Source: JAAYAN01 sp964437215
Lineage (GTDB): Bacteria; Bacteroidota; Ignavibacteria; Ignavibacteriales; Melioribacteraceae
Assembly: GCA_964437215.1 (NCBI GenBank)
Contig: CAYTFZ010000078.1
Span: 1-12,593, forward strand
Direction: 5' to 3'
Length of the DNA stretch: 12,593 bases
This document shows positions 6,819 through 12,593 of this stretch, one piece after another. Position 1 is the stretch's first letter; each line of letters starts with the position of its first letter. The notes under the pieces were generated by a model. That model did no database searches. It saw only the letters and a program-made list of their open reading frames with translations, and was not told where the DNA came from. Made by a program: the position numbers and the translations under genes.

Positions 6819-6823
6819 CTCCT
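6819..6823 (-). promoter_or_regulatory. Strong ribosome binding site of higA, overlapping the higB stop
   Basis: AGGAG sits 5 bases before the higA ATG and shares bases with the TAG stop of higB. The contrast with higB, which lacks any such site, suggests more antitoxin than toxin is made per transcript. Confidence 0.75.
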
Positions 6824-7103
6824 AATGATAATCGATAATTTCAACTTCAAAAGCGTTTACATCTTCAAAATAGAAAATTATTCTGTACTGATCATTTATC
6901 CTTATGCTGTATTTCCCCTTTAGATCACCTTTAAGAGCCTCTAATCTGTTTCCCGGAGGAACTTTTAAATCTTTTATCGAAACAGCAGCATTCAAATAAT
7001 CTAATTTGCGTAATGCGGTTTTAATTATAACCTGATTCATTTTCTTACTTTTTCCGGTGAAGTATAATTCTCCGGTTTCTTTATCGGCAAACGATTTAAT
7101 CAT
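6822..7103 (-). CDS. higB: HigB family toxin (RelE superfamily mRNA interferase)
   Basis: A 93-residue HigB-type toxin, a ribosome-dependent mRNA endonuclease in characterised relatives. The start MIKSFADKETGELYFTG and the core LKVPPGNRLEALKGDLKGKY, then SIRINDQYRIIFYF and the C-terminal VEIIDYH, are the full family pattern, so it looks intact. I start it at the ATG at 7101-7103. The frame is open to a GTG at 7118, but that codon lies inside the promoter spacer, and family members begin at MIKSF. No Shine-Dalgarno sequence precedes the ATG (TATATTTCGTT), and the predicted transcript would begin at or next to it. It is followed 8 bases later by higA and is divergent from metZ. Confidence 0.93.
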   Translation of the reverse strand: MIKSFADKETGELYFTGKSKKMNQVIIKTALRKLDYLNAAVSIKDLKVPPGNRLEALKGDLKGKYSIRINDQYRIIFYFEDVNAFEVEIIDYH

Positions 7104-7108
7104 AACGA

Positions 7109-7137
7109 AATATAACACTTAACGTTATATGTGTCAA
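7109..7137 (-). promoter_or_regulatory. Consensus sigma-70-type promoter of higBA
   Basis: On the minus strand TTGACA (7137-7132) is separated by exactly 17 bases from TATATT (7114-7109). The expected start point, about 6-7 bases on, falls at the higB ATG (7103). The match is to the Escherichia-type consensus; Bacteroidota housekeeping promoters usually read TAnnTTTG, and TATATTTC here is close to that too. Confidence 0.75.
7110..7130. promoter_or_regulatory. Perfect palindrome over the higBA promoter, candidate HigA operator
   Basis: ATATAAC (7110-7116) and GTTATAT (7124-7130) are perfect inverted arms around a 7-base spacer. They cover the -10 element and most of the promoter spacer. ATAAC also repeats directly at 7102-7106, one helical turn from 7112-7116. 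This is where the HTH protein HigA would be expected to bind for autorepression. Confidence 0.65.
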
Positions 7138-7181
7138 GTAAACTATTTTTGTCATAACTAAATTTTTCTGTTGTAATCAGG

Positions 7182-7201
7182 AAATCAGGGTTTTAGGTTT
7201 T
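7182..7201. repeat. Dispersed intergenic repeat, partial copy 3
   Basis: AAATCAGGGTTTTAGGTTTT shares the GGGTTTT/AGGTTTT tail of the repeats at 5580-5625 and 6201-6270 but lacks the GTTATAAGTAAAAA head. It lies on the far side of higBA, so each toxin-antitoxin pair is flanked by members of this family. Confidence 0.4.
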
Positions 7202-7213
7202 TGCCTTTCCTTA

Positions 7214-7229
7214 CCTGCCTAACGGCAGG
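7214..7229. repeat. REP-like palindrome with TAAC loop
   Basis: CCTGCC (7214-7219) and GGCAGG (7224-7229) form a 6-base stem with loop TAAC; CAGGC follows. It is a relative of the perfect palindrome at 6390-6405. Together the two bracket higBA and its terminator. Confidence 0.6.
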
Positions 7230-7242
7230 CAGGCTCTTGAAC

Positions 7243-7269
7243 CTTACTCTTACTCTTACTCTTACTCTT
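7243..7269. repeat. CTTACT hexamer tandem array
   Basis: Four perfect CTTACT units (7243-7266) plus a partial fifth. It lies about 80 bases upstream of metZ. A degenerate array with the same unit is found inside menE at 794-824. Confidence 0.8.
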
Positions 7270-7297
7270 GTTCAACATTTTTCTTCGTAAATAGTAT
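7268..7297 (+). promoter_or_regulatory. Weak candidate promoter of metZ
   Basis: TTGTTC (7268-7273) and TAGTAT (7292-7297) are 18 bases apart, ending about 47 bases before the metZ ATG. The -35 side starts at the end of the CTTACT array, so unit number could change local spacing to upstream sites. No operator or riboswitch-like fold was recognised in the leader. Confidence 0.3.
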
Positions 7298-7344
7298 TAT
7301 TTTTTTTATTATGCTTACATCAATAATAAGACATCCGGTATTTT

Positions 7345-8511
7345 ATGAAGAAAGAAACAGAAGCAATCCGCAAACAGACAGAAAGAACGCAATATAGGGA
7401 ACACTCTTCCCCTCTTTTTTTAACATCAAGTTTTGTTTTTAACAGTGCCGAGCACGCAAAGGAAATTTTCAACGAGGAAGTCGAGGGTCATTCTTATTCA
7501 CGTTTCGGGAACCCGAACACGGACGAATTTATTGAAAAGCTGAAATATCTTGAAGGATGTGAGGACGGTTTTGCTTTTGCTACCGGAATGGCTGCTGTGT
7601 TTTCGGGGATTGCAGCTCTGTTAAATTCCGGTGATCATATTGTAGCTTCGCGTTCGGTATTTGGAGCAACCCACTCTCTGTTCACCAAAATTTTTCCCAA
7701 ATGGAATATATCAACATCCTATGTTGATGCAGATAAACCGGAAGACTGGGAGAAAAGCATCCGCCCGAATACAAAAATGATATACGTTGAATCACCTTCA
7801 AATCCGGGACTTGAGCTTGTAGATCTTGAACTTCTCGGTAAATTGGCAAAAAAGCATAACCTGATTTTCAATATTGATAATTGCTTTGCCACGCCGGTCA
7901 TTCAAACTCCGGCAGATTTTGGCGCTGATCTGATTACGCATTCGGCAACAAAATTTATTGACGGACAGGGACGGGTTTTAGGCGGCGCAGTTGTAGGAAG
8001 AAAGGATTTAATAAACCAGATAAGGATTTTTGCCCGTACCACCGGACCTTCCCTTTCCCCTTTTAACGCCTGGGTTTTATCTAAAAGTATAGAAACTCTT
8101 TCTTTAAGAATGGAACGCCACTGCTTTAATGCTTTTGAAATTGCAAAAGAACTTGAAAAAAATTCCGAGATAAATTTTGTTAAGTATCCGTTTCTGCCTT
8201 CCCACCCGCAATTTAAACTTGCAAAAAAGCAGATGAAAATGGGCGGCGGTCTTGTTTCGTTTGAAGTAAAAGGAGGCGTTGAAAGAGCTATGAAATTTAT
8301 CAACAACTTGCGAATGTTATCTGTAACTTCAAATCTTGGCGACAGCCGGACCACAATTACACATCCTGCTACCACAACTCATTCTAAACTTGCGGAACAG
8401 GAAAGGTTGGACGTGAAAATTACACAAGGAATGGTAAGAATGTCGGTGGGACTTGAAAATTACGAAGATATTCTTGAAGATATTTTTCAGGCATTAGAAA
8501 AATCAAAATAG
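7345..8511 (+). CDS. metZ: O-succinylhomoserine (or O-acetylhomoserine) sulfhydrylase, MetZ-like
   Basis: PLP enzyme of the Cys/Met metabolism family, 388 residues, close to full family length. It would join an activated homoserine ester with sulfide to give homocysteine for methionine synthesis in the cytoplasm. Visible features: YSRFGNPNT (51-59), whose Tyr and Arg bind the PLP phosphate of the partner subunit; ATGMAAV (79-85); NIDNCFATP (176-184), with Asp178 facing the pyridine nitrogen; HSATKFIDGQGRVLGG (199-214), with PLP Lys203; and LGDSRTTITHPATTTHSKL near the C-terminus. The DGQGRVLGG stretch favours MetZ over cystathionine gamma-synthase or lyase. Whether succinyl- or acetyl-homoserine is used cannot be read from the sequence. 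No clear ribosome site precedes the ATG. An OsmC gene follows 7 bases after the stop, most likely co-transcribed. Confidence 0.88.
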   Translation: MKKETEAIRKQTERTQYREHSSPLFLTSSFVFNSAEHAKEIFNEEVEGHSYSRFGNPNTDEFIEKLKYLEGCEDGFAFATGMAAVFSGIAALLNSGDHIVASRSVFGATHSLFTKIFPKWNISTSYVDADKPEDWEKSIRPNTKMIYVESPSNPGLELVDLELLGKLAKKHNLIFNIDNCFATPVIQTPADFGADLITHSATKFIDGQGRVLGGAVVGRKDLINQIRIFARTTGPSLSPFNAWVLSKSIETLSLRMERHCFNAFEIAKELEKNSEINFVKYPFLPSHPQFKLAKKQMKMGGGLVSFEVKGGVERAMKFINNLRMLSVTSNLGDSRTTITHPATTTHSKLAEQERLDVKITQGMVRMSVGLENYEDILEDIFQALEKSK

Positions 8512-8518
8512 AGGAAAT

Positions 8519-8932
8519 ATGAACGTTACATTAAAAAGAATTGACGATGCATTCAATTTTGAAGCAAAAGGCTCCTCCGGGGTGCCAGTTTTAATTGATA
8601 CAGGAATTGACCACGGCGGCAAAAACAACGGCCCCCGCCCGATGGAACTTGTGCTAATGGCTCTCGGCAGCTGCAGCGCAGTTGATATTATCGATATTCT
8701 TAAAAAGCAAAGACAGGAAATTTCAGATTTCAGAATTGAAATAAAAAGCGAGAGAAGAAAAGAAATTCTGCCAGCCGTTTTCACCAAAATAAACGTGCAT
8801 TATATTTTAAAGGGAAAAGCAGACCCGGAAAAAGTAAAACGCGCTATCGATCTTTCAATGGAGAAATACTGTTCGGTTTCCGGAATGCTTGATAAAACGG
8901 CTGAAATATCAACTTCTTTTGAAATAGAATAA
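8519..8932 (+). CDS. OsmC family protein (thiol-dependent peroxide/redox protein)
   Basis: A 137-residue OsmC/Ohr-fold protein. The conserved GPRPMELVLMALGSCSAVDI (38-57) carries the first redox Cys (Cys52), and KYCSVSGML (117-125) carries the second (Cys118). In OsmC and Ohr this Cys pair reduces organic or inorganic peroxides. This one lacks features that would identify it as Ohr and is closer to the YhfA-like OsmC group, whose substrates are poorly known. GAGGA immediately before the ATG, overlapping the metZ stop region, gives it a short-spaced ribosome site, and the 7-base gap suggests one mRNA with metZ. That linkage hints at a role in sulfur or thiol handling, which is inference. Confidence 0.87.
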   Translation: MNVTLKRIDDAFNFEAKGSSGVPVLIDTGIDHGGKNNGPRPMELVLMALGSCSAVDIIDILKKQRQEISDFRIEIKSERRKEILPAVFTKINVHYILKGKADPEKVKRAIDLSMEKYCSVSGMLDKTAEISTSFEIE

Positions 8933-9079
8933 AGTTTTTCTGTACATTTATGAAAACCGGATTTCAACAATTTTGGAGATTTATTTCTACCTGTCCGCCT
9001 CCGAAACTGTTTGCGGAAATTTCTGTTGAACTGCTTTCCGTTTCTTATATTTTTAATAAAACATAAAACCGAGGCAGAA

Positions 9080-10375
9080 ATGAACGACAGACTTAAAAAC
9101 TCACCTGTTCTAAAACTTATTACAATCCTTTTTTTAATTCTGATTTTAATGATTCCCTCTTTTATGATTCAGGATTTAATCCGCGAAAGAGAAACGCGCA
9201 GAGAAGAAGCTGTATTTGAAGTAAGCGAAAAATGGGGAAGAATGCAAACAATTACCGGTCCTGTATTATCATTTTCTTATGAAGGTTTTACCATAAGCGG
9301 CAGAACATTTGTCAACGAAACAGCCTGTTTTTTACCAGAAATACTTAATATCAACGGAAATATTGTAAGTGAAATAAGAAAACGGGGTATTTACGAAGTT
9401 CCGCTTTACAACTCGAAACTTATCATTTCTGGGGAATTTAAAGCTCCCGATTTTACGGAGCTGGGTATTGACACAAATTCCATTAAGTGGGATAAAGCTG
9501 TGATGAACCTCGGAATTACAGATTTAAAAGGAATTAAGGGAAATGTTACTATTAATTTCGGCGGGAAAAAACTTAATACAAATCCAGGAATACAAAATAA
9601 CAGATTAATAAAGAGCGGAATTACAGCGGTAATTGGAGAAAGGTTAGAAAGTTCCGCAGCTATTCCTTTCCAAATTGAAATTGATTTAAGCGGAAGCAGC
9701 AGAATTAATTTCATTCCCGCCGGGAAATCCACTACAGTAAAAATTAGTTCGAATTGGATAAACCCGGGCTTCTGCGGAGAATTTCTGCCGGAGAAAAGAA
9801 GTATTACCGAAGATGGCTTCAGCTCCGAATGGCGGATATCGCACCTTAACAGAAATTTTCCTCAAAGCTGGCTCGGTACCGATGTTAACCTCGAATCATC
9901 TTCTTTCGGAGTGGAATTTCTGCTTCCGGTTGATCAATACCAAAAAACTATGCGTACTTCCAAATACGATTTTCTTTTTATAGGACTTACATTTCTTGCG
10001 TTTTTTCTTATAGAAATTCTTAACAAAAAACACCTGCACCCTTTCCAGTACGCGATGATAGGTTTTGCCTTGGTTATTTTTTATCTTTTGTTACTTTCGG
10101 TAGGTGAACAGACTAATTACGATTTTGCATTTTTCATTTCAACATTAAGCAGTATTTCAGTTATTTCACTTTATTCACTTGCTGTTCTAAAGGATAAAAA
10201 ACTTGTGTTTGTAATTCTTGCGCTGCTGCTTATTCTTTACGGTTTCCTTTTTACAATTATCCAGATGCAGGATTATGCGCTTATTGTAGGAAGTATTCTC
10301 TTGTTTATTGTTTTATCAATTGTAATGTTTTTAACCCGTAAAATTGACTGGTATTCAATAAATCAGCAGCAGTAA
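9080..10375 (+). CDS. creD: CreD family inner-membrane protein
   Basis: Inner-membrane protein of 431 residues of the CreD (cell envelope integrity) family. In Escherichia coli, creD is switched on by CreBC and affects envelope and colicin/beta-lactam phenotypes; its molecular activity is unknown. Visible here: a short cytoplasmic start, one N-terminal membrane helix (about 11-31), the early RERETRREEA and TGPVLSF motifs, a long extracytoplasmic domain (about 35-290), and five C-terminal helices (about 298-315, 321-342, 347-368, 374-394, 398-417). The signatures HPFQYAMIG, FYLLLLSVGE, QMQDYALIVGS and TRKIDWYS are strongly CreD. I chose the ATG at 9080, 5 bases after GAGG (9071-9074); the frame also opens at a TTG at 9011, which would add an unlikely hydrophobic extension. 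The 147-base gap after osmC holds no gene. No creBC-like regulator is adjacent. Confidence 0.9.
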   Translation: MNDRLKNSPVLKLITILFLILILMIPSFMIQDLIRERETRREEAVFEVSEKWGRMQTITGPVLSFSYEGFTISGRTFVNETACFLPEILNINGNIVSEIRKRGIYEVPLYNSKLIISGEFKAPDFTELGIDTNSIKWDKAVMNLGITDLKGIKGNVTINFGGKKLNTNPGIQNNRLIKSGITAVIGERLESSAAIPFQIEIDLSGSSRINFIPAGKSTTVKISSNWINPGFCGEFLPEKRSITEDGFSSEWRISHLNRNFPQSWLGTDVNLESSSFGVEFLLPVDQYQKTMRTSKYDFLFIGLTFLAFFLIEILNKKHLHPFQYAMIGFALVIFYLLLLSVGEQTNYDFAFFISTLSSISVISLYSLAVLKDKKLVFVILALLLILYGFLFTIIQMQDYALIVGSILLFIVLSIVMFLTRKIDWYSINQQQ

Positions 10376-10384
10376 AAAAAGTTA

Positions 10385-10409
10385 TCTCCGGGGCTTTAAG
10401 CTCCGGAGA
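10385..10409 (+). terminator. Hairpin after creD, probable terminator
   Basis: TCTCCGGGGC and GCTCCGGAGA form a 10-pair stem (one G-U) with loop TTTAA, beginning 9 bases after the creD stop. The downstream T-run is weak (CTTAATTT); the upstream A-run would serve as a U-tract for transcription from the other side. Termination on the plus strand may be partial. Confidence 0.6.
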
Positions 10410-10518
10410 CTTAATTTACAAGCTTGTGTTATTCATTTCTTACTTTAGCAAAGCCTCCTTGCCTGCCCGCGCTTAAATCATTTTTTTTACTTATTATCTA
10501 TTTAGTTTTAAAAAAGTT

Positions 10519-10534
10519 CGTGAAAATAATCACA
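10519..10534. promoter_or_regulatory. CRP/FNR-like palindrome upstream of the secreted protein gene
   Basis: CGTGAAAATAATCACA has the GTGA-N6-TCAC core of CRP/FNR-family sites and one extra matching A. It lies 57 bases before the ATG at 10591, a position where a regulator could act. Eight matched bases can arise by chance, and no such regulator is encoded in the window. Confidence 0.35.
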
Positions 10535-10577
10535 AATATTTCATTTAAGGAATTCTTATATTACAATACAAATTTAG

Positions 10578-10583
10578 AGGAGG
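10578..10583 (+). promoter_or_regulatory. Consensus ribosome binding site of the secreted Asp-box protein
   Basis: AGGAGG with a 7-base spacer to the ATG at 10591, inside the longer AGAGGAGGA. It is the closest match to the Shine-Dalgarno consensus in the window and fixes the start of this signal-peptide protein. Confidence 0.8.
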
Positions 10584-10590
10584 AAATACC

Positions 10591-12593
10591 ATGCTGAGAA
10601 ATACTGTTATATTTATGATTTTTAGCGCGATATTAATTGCCCAGACAGGATGGGAAAGTATTAATGTGCCCGAAGGAGGATTGATTCAAACTCTTGAAAC
10701 TTCTCCAGACGGAACTGTCTATGCGGGAACTTACCGCGGCGGTATGTACAGATTTAATTCAGGAACTTCGGAATGGGAACCAATAAACAGTGGACTGCCT
10801 TACGATGAAATAATTCACGATATATTATGCATAAATGATAATGAAATTTTTATCGCACCTTATTCCGGCGGAATTTATTATTCATCCGATAAAGGCGAAA
10901 ACTGGGAAGAGCGTAATAACGGTCTGGATTTAGAATATTCGTATAATAATCTTGCTATTTCCCGTTTCGATTCTACATCTGGATTTATTTATGCAGCCGG
11001 CGGCAACGGAGTTTATATTTCCCGCGATAACGGATTAAACTGGTCGCGCCTCGGACTTTTATCAGTAATTCGTCTGGCCATTAATAGCAAGGGTTATATC
11101 TTTGCCTCTAAGCTGAATTCTTTATATCGTTCAACAGACAACGGACAAAACTGGGAAATAAAAACAACAGGATTTGCTTACAATTTCGATATCTATTCGC
11201 TTGCTGTATCAAATCATCAAACATCGCGCGATTATCTTTACGCAGGAACATACGCAAACGGAGTTTACAGATCCACAAACGATGGAGATAATTGGGAAGC
11301 TGTTCACACAGGAATTCCTATGGACGACAGAGGACACGGCGTGCTGGATTTAAAGGTTGATAATTCCAACGGAAATGTTTATGCTGCATTGTATTCCATT
11401 TCGCGCGATACTACTGGAGGAATTTACATCAGTACTGATTCGGGTGAAAACTGGATCCGCAAACATAACGGCCTCCCTTCTCCCTTTACGATGTATGCGG
11501 TTGCAATTTCGGGAAGCAGAATTTTTGCCGGCGTTCAAAATGAAAGCCAGCCCGGAGGAATTTACATAAGCAGCAATTCGGGAGATAATTGGGAATTTAC
11601 ATCCAGCGGATTGAATAATATGCTTTATACCGCTTATTATAAAGGAAATAATTTTCAGCTTGCAGGCACTTCTTTCGGCACAATTTATAAGAATGATAAC
11701 AGTGCCGGCTGGCAGATTGTTAAATCGAATATGGGATTGGTAAACAATTTTATAAAGATTAATAACGGAAATTTATTGGCTTTATCTATATATCGCAGCT
11801 CCAAAGAAGGCGGATTATACAAATCAACTGATAACGGCAGCAGCTGGGAAAAAATTACTTCTGTATTTTCTTACTATCTTGATTGTTACGATATTTTTGA
11901 AACTGCTTCCGAATTATACCTTGCTTCTTCGGATGGAGTTTGCAAATCCACAGATAATGGAGATAACTGGATAAAAATTAATGCAGGACTTGAAGATGAG
12001 ATTGTTGTTTATTCAATTACAAAACTTTCAAATAATAATTTAGTTATCGGCACAAACCGCGGAATATTTTATTCTGCAAACAGTGGCGAAGAATGGCTTC
12101 CGGTAACTTCCGATTTACCCGCTTCATACCATGGATGCTATTTTGTAACAGAATTAGATAACGGTGAGGCTTTAGCGCACACTTACAGAGTTGATAACGG
12201 AGAGTTTGCCATTTATATTTCTTCAAATTCAGGCACAAGTTGGACTAACACAAACTCAATTCCTTCTGATATGATACTTGCAGCAATGGAGACTTCACCG
12301 GACGGAATTGTATGGCTTGCCTCGCAGTCTTCGGGTGTTTACAGAAACGGCGATAATACTTACAGCAGCTGGATTGAGACCAACAATTTGTTAAATAGCA
12401 GAATTATAACGAACCTTTCTATTGCCGAATCAGGAACTGAGATATATCTTTGCACCTATGCAAATGGTATTTTTTCGCTGGACGAAACAACAGTTGATGT
12501 GGAAAAATCGGTAAACAATAACAAGACTTATGTTCTTATGCAAAACTATCCGAATCCATTTAATCCGGTAACTACAATTAAATACGCAATCCC
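10591..12593 (+). CDS. Secreted Asp-box (BNR) beta-propeller protein with T9SS sorting domain, 3' truncated by window
   Basis: The reading frame is open from the ATG to the window end: 667 complete residues and no stop. The N-terminus MLRNTVIFMIFSAILIAQ is a Sec signal peptide, with cleavage probably near residues 17-18. The body is built of about ten Asp-box repeats of the pattern S-x-(D/N)-x-G-x-x-W, for example YYSSDKGENW (near 98), YISRDNGLNW, YRSTDNGQNW, YISTDSGENW, YKSTDNGSSW and CKSTDNGDNW, interspersed with strands like LYAGTYANGVYRS. This predicts one or two sialidase/VPS10-type beta-propellers. At the end, QNYPNPFNPVTTIKYAI (651-667) begins the C-terminal sorting domain used by the type IX secretion system. 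The protein is therefore probably exported and released or anchored at the cell surface. No catalytic sialidase residues could be identified, so the ligand or substrate is unknown. An AGGAGG lies upstream. Confidence 0.88.
   Translation, partial: MLRNTVIFMIFSAILIAQTGWESINVPEGGLIQTLETSPDGTVYAGTYRGGMYRFNSGTSEWEPINSGLPYDEIIHDILCINDNEIFIAPYSGGIYYSSDKGENWEERNNGLDLEYSYNNLAISRFDSTSGFIYAAGGNGVYISRDNGLNWSRLGLLSVIRLAINSKGYIFASKLNSLYRSTDNGQNWEIKTTGFAYNFDIYSLAVSNHQTSRDYLYAGTYANGVYRSTNDGDNWEAVHTGIPMDDRGHGVLDLKVDNSNGNVYAALYSISRDTTGGIYISTDSGENWIRKHNGLPSPFTMYAVAISGSRIFAGVQNESQPGGIYISSNSGDNWEFTSSGLNNMLYTAYYKGNNFQLAGTSFGTIYKNDNSAGWQIVKSNMGLVNNFIKINNGNLLALSIYRSSKEGGLYKSTDNGSSWEKITSVFSYYLDCYDIFETASELYLASSDGVCKSTDNGDNWIKINAGLEDEIVVYSITKLSNNNLVIGTNRGIFYSANSGEEWLPVTSDLPASYHGCYFVTELDNGEALAHTYRVDNGEFAIYISSNSGTSWTNTNSIPSDMILAAMETSPDGIVWLASQSSGVYRNGDNTYSSWIETNNLLNSRIITNLSIAESGTEIYLCTYANGIFSLDETTVDVEKSVNNNKTYVLMQNYPNPFNPVTTIKYAI

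Noticed and set aside
7104..7118. GTG-initiated extension of higB
   Set aside because: The GTG is inside the promoter spacer and palindrome; HigB proteins begin at MIKSF.
7243..7269. Possible CRISPR-like array
   Set aside because: Units are six bases with no spacers and no cas genes nearby; it is a simple tandem repeat.
7902..8375. 157-codon open frame antisense to metZ
   Set aside because: It lies wholly within metZ, which has an unbroken PLP-enzyme signature; the antisense translation shows no family features.
8503..8787. 94-codon open frame antisense to the OsmC gene
   Set aside because: Shadow of a well-supported gene, with no ribosome site or recognisable domain.
9011..9079. TTG-initiated N-terminal extension of creD
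   Set aside because: It has no ribosome site and would add a second hydrophobic stretch not seen in CreD; the ATG at 9080 has GAGG upstream.
10457..10472. Third GCCTGCC palindrome before the secreted protein gene
   Set aside because: Only one arm (GCCTGCC) is present; the facing GGCAGGC is missing, so it may be chance.
11350..11569. Short open frames on both strands inside the Asp-box gene
   Set aside because: They are covered by the continuous 667-codon frame with regular Asp-box repeats.

Overview
The window is AT-rich bacterial chromosome, most likely from the Ignavibacteria/Chlorobi side of the Bacteroidota. The main pointer is the last gene, a secreted protein whose C-terminus begins a type IX secretion (T9SS) sorting domain with the NYPNPFNP signature common in Ignavibacteria. 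Supporting signs are a CreD family protein, a MetZ-type sulfhydrylase next to an OsmC protein, and menaquinone genes. No rRNA, tRNA, CRISPR array, transposase or phage gene was seen. The taxonomic placement is inference.

Layout. (1) 1-3750 is part of a menaquinone (vitamin K2) locus. menA, menC and menE lie on the minus strand, joined by two 4-base ATGA overlaps. They run tail-to-tail into a plus-strand hotdog thioesterase, probably DHNA-CoA hydrolase, whose 3' end overlaps menE by 24 bases. Together they cover OSB synthesis (MenC), OSB activation (MenE), DHNA-CoA hydrolysis (thioesterase) and DHNA prenylation (MenA). MenF, MenD, MenH and MenB are not here and may lie left of the window. (2) 3751-4181 is a 431-base divergent intergenic region, followed by an RhlE-like DEAD-box RNA helicase that appears to start at TTG. 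(3) 5493-7344 is an accessory island: two minus-strand type II toxin-antitoxin modules (a RelE/YafQ-like pair and a HigBA pair) set in repeat-rich DNA with GTTATAAGTAAAAA-type repeats, GCCTGCC/GGCAGGC palindromes, a CTTACT hexamer array and a terminator. (4) 7345-8932 is a two-gene unit, metZ and an OsmC family thiol protein, 7 bases apart. (5) 9080-10375 is a stand-alone CreD family inner-membrane protein followed by a hairpin. (6) 10591 to the window end is a secreted Asp-box (BNR) repeat protein, cut by the window edge just inside its sorting domain.

The most interesting non-coding signal is upstream of higB. A TTGACA-N17-TATATT promoter carries a 7-7-7 palindrome over its -10 region and ends so close to the higB ATG that the toxin message would be leaderless, whereas higA has a strong AGGAG site. 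The second is a CTTACT-type repeat seen both as an intergenic array and inside menE, where it encodes a Lys/Arg/Ser stretch. I see no clear case for a wholly new multi-gene system; the toxin-antitoxin/repeat island is the best place to look.
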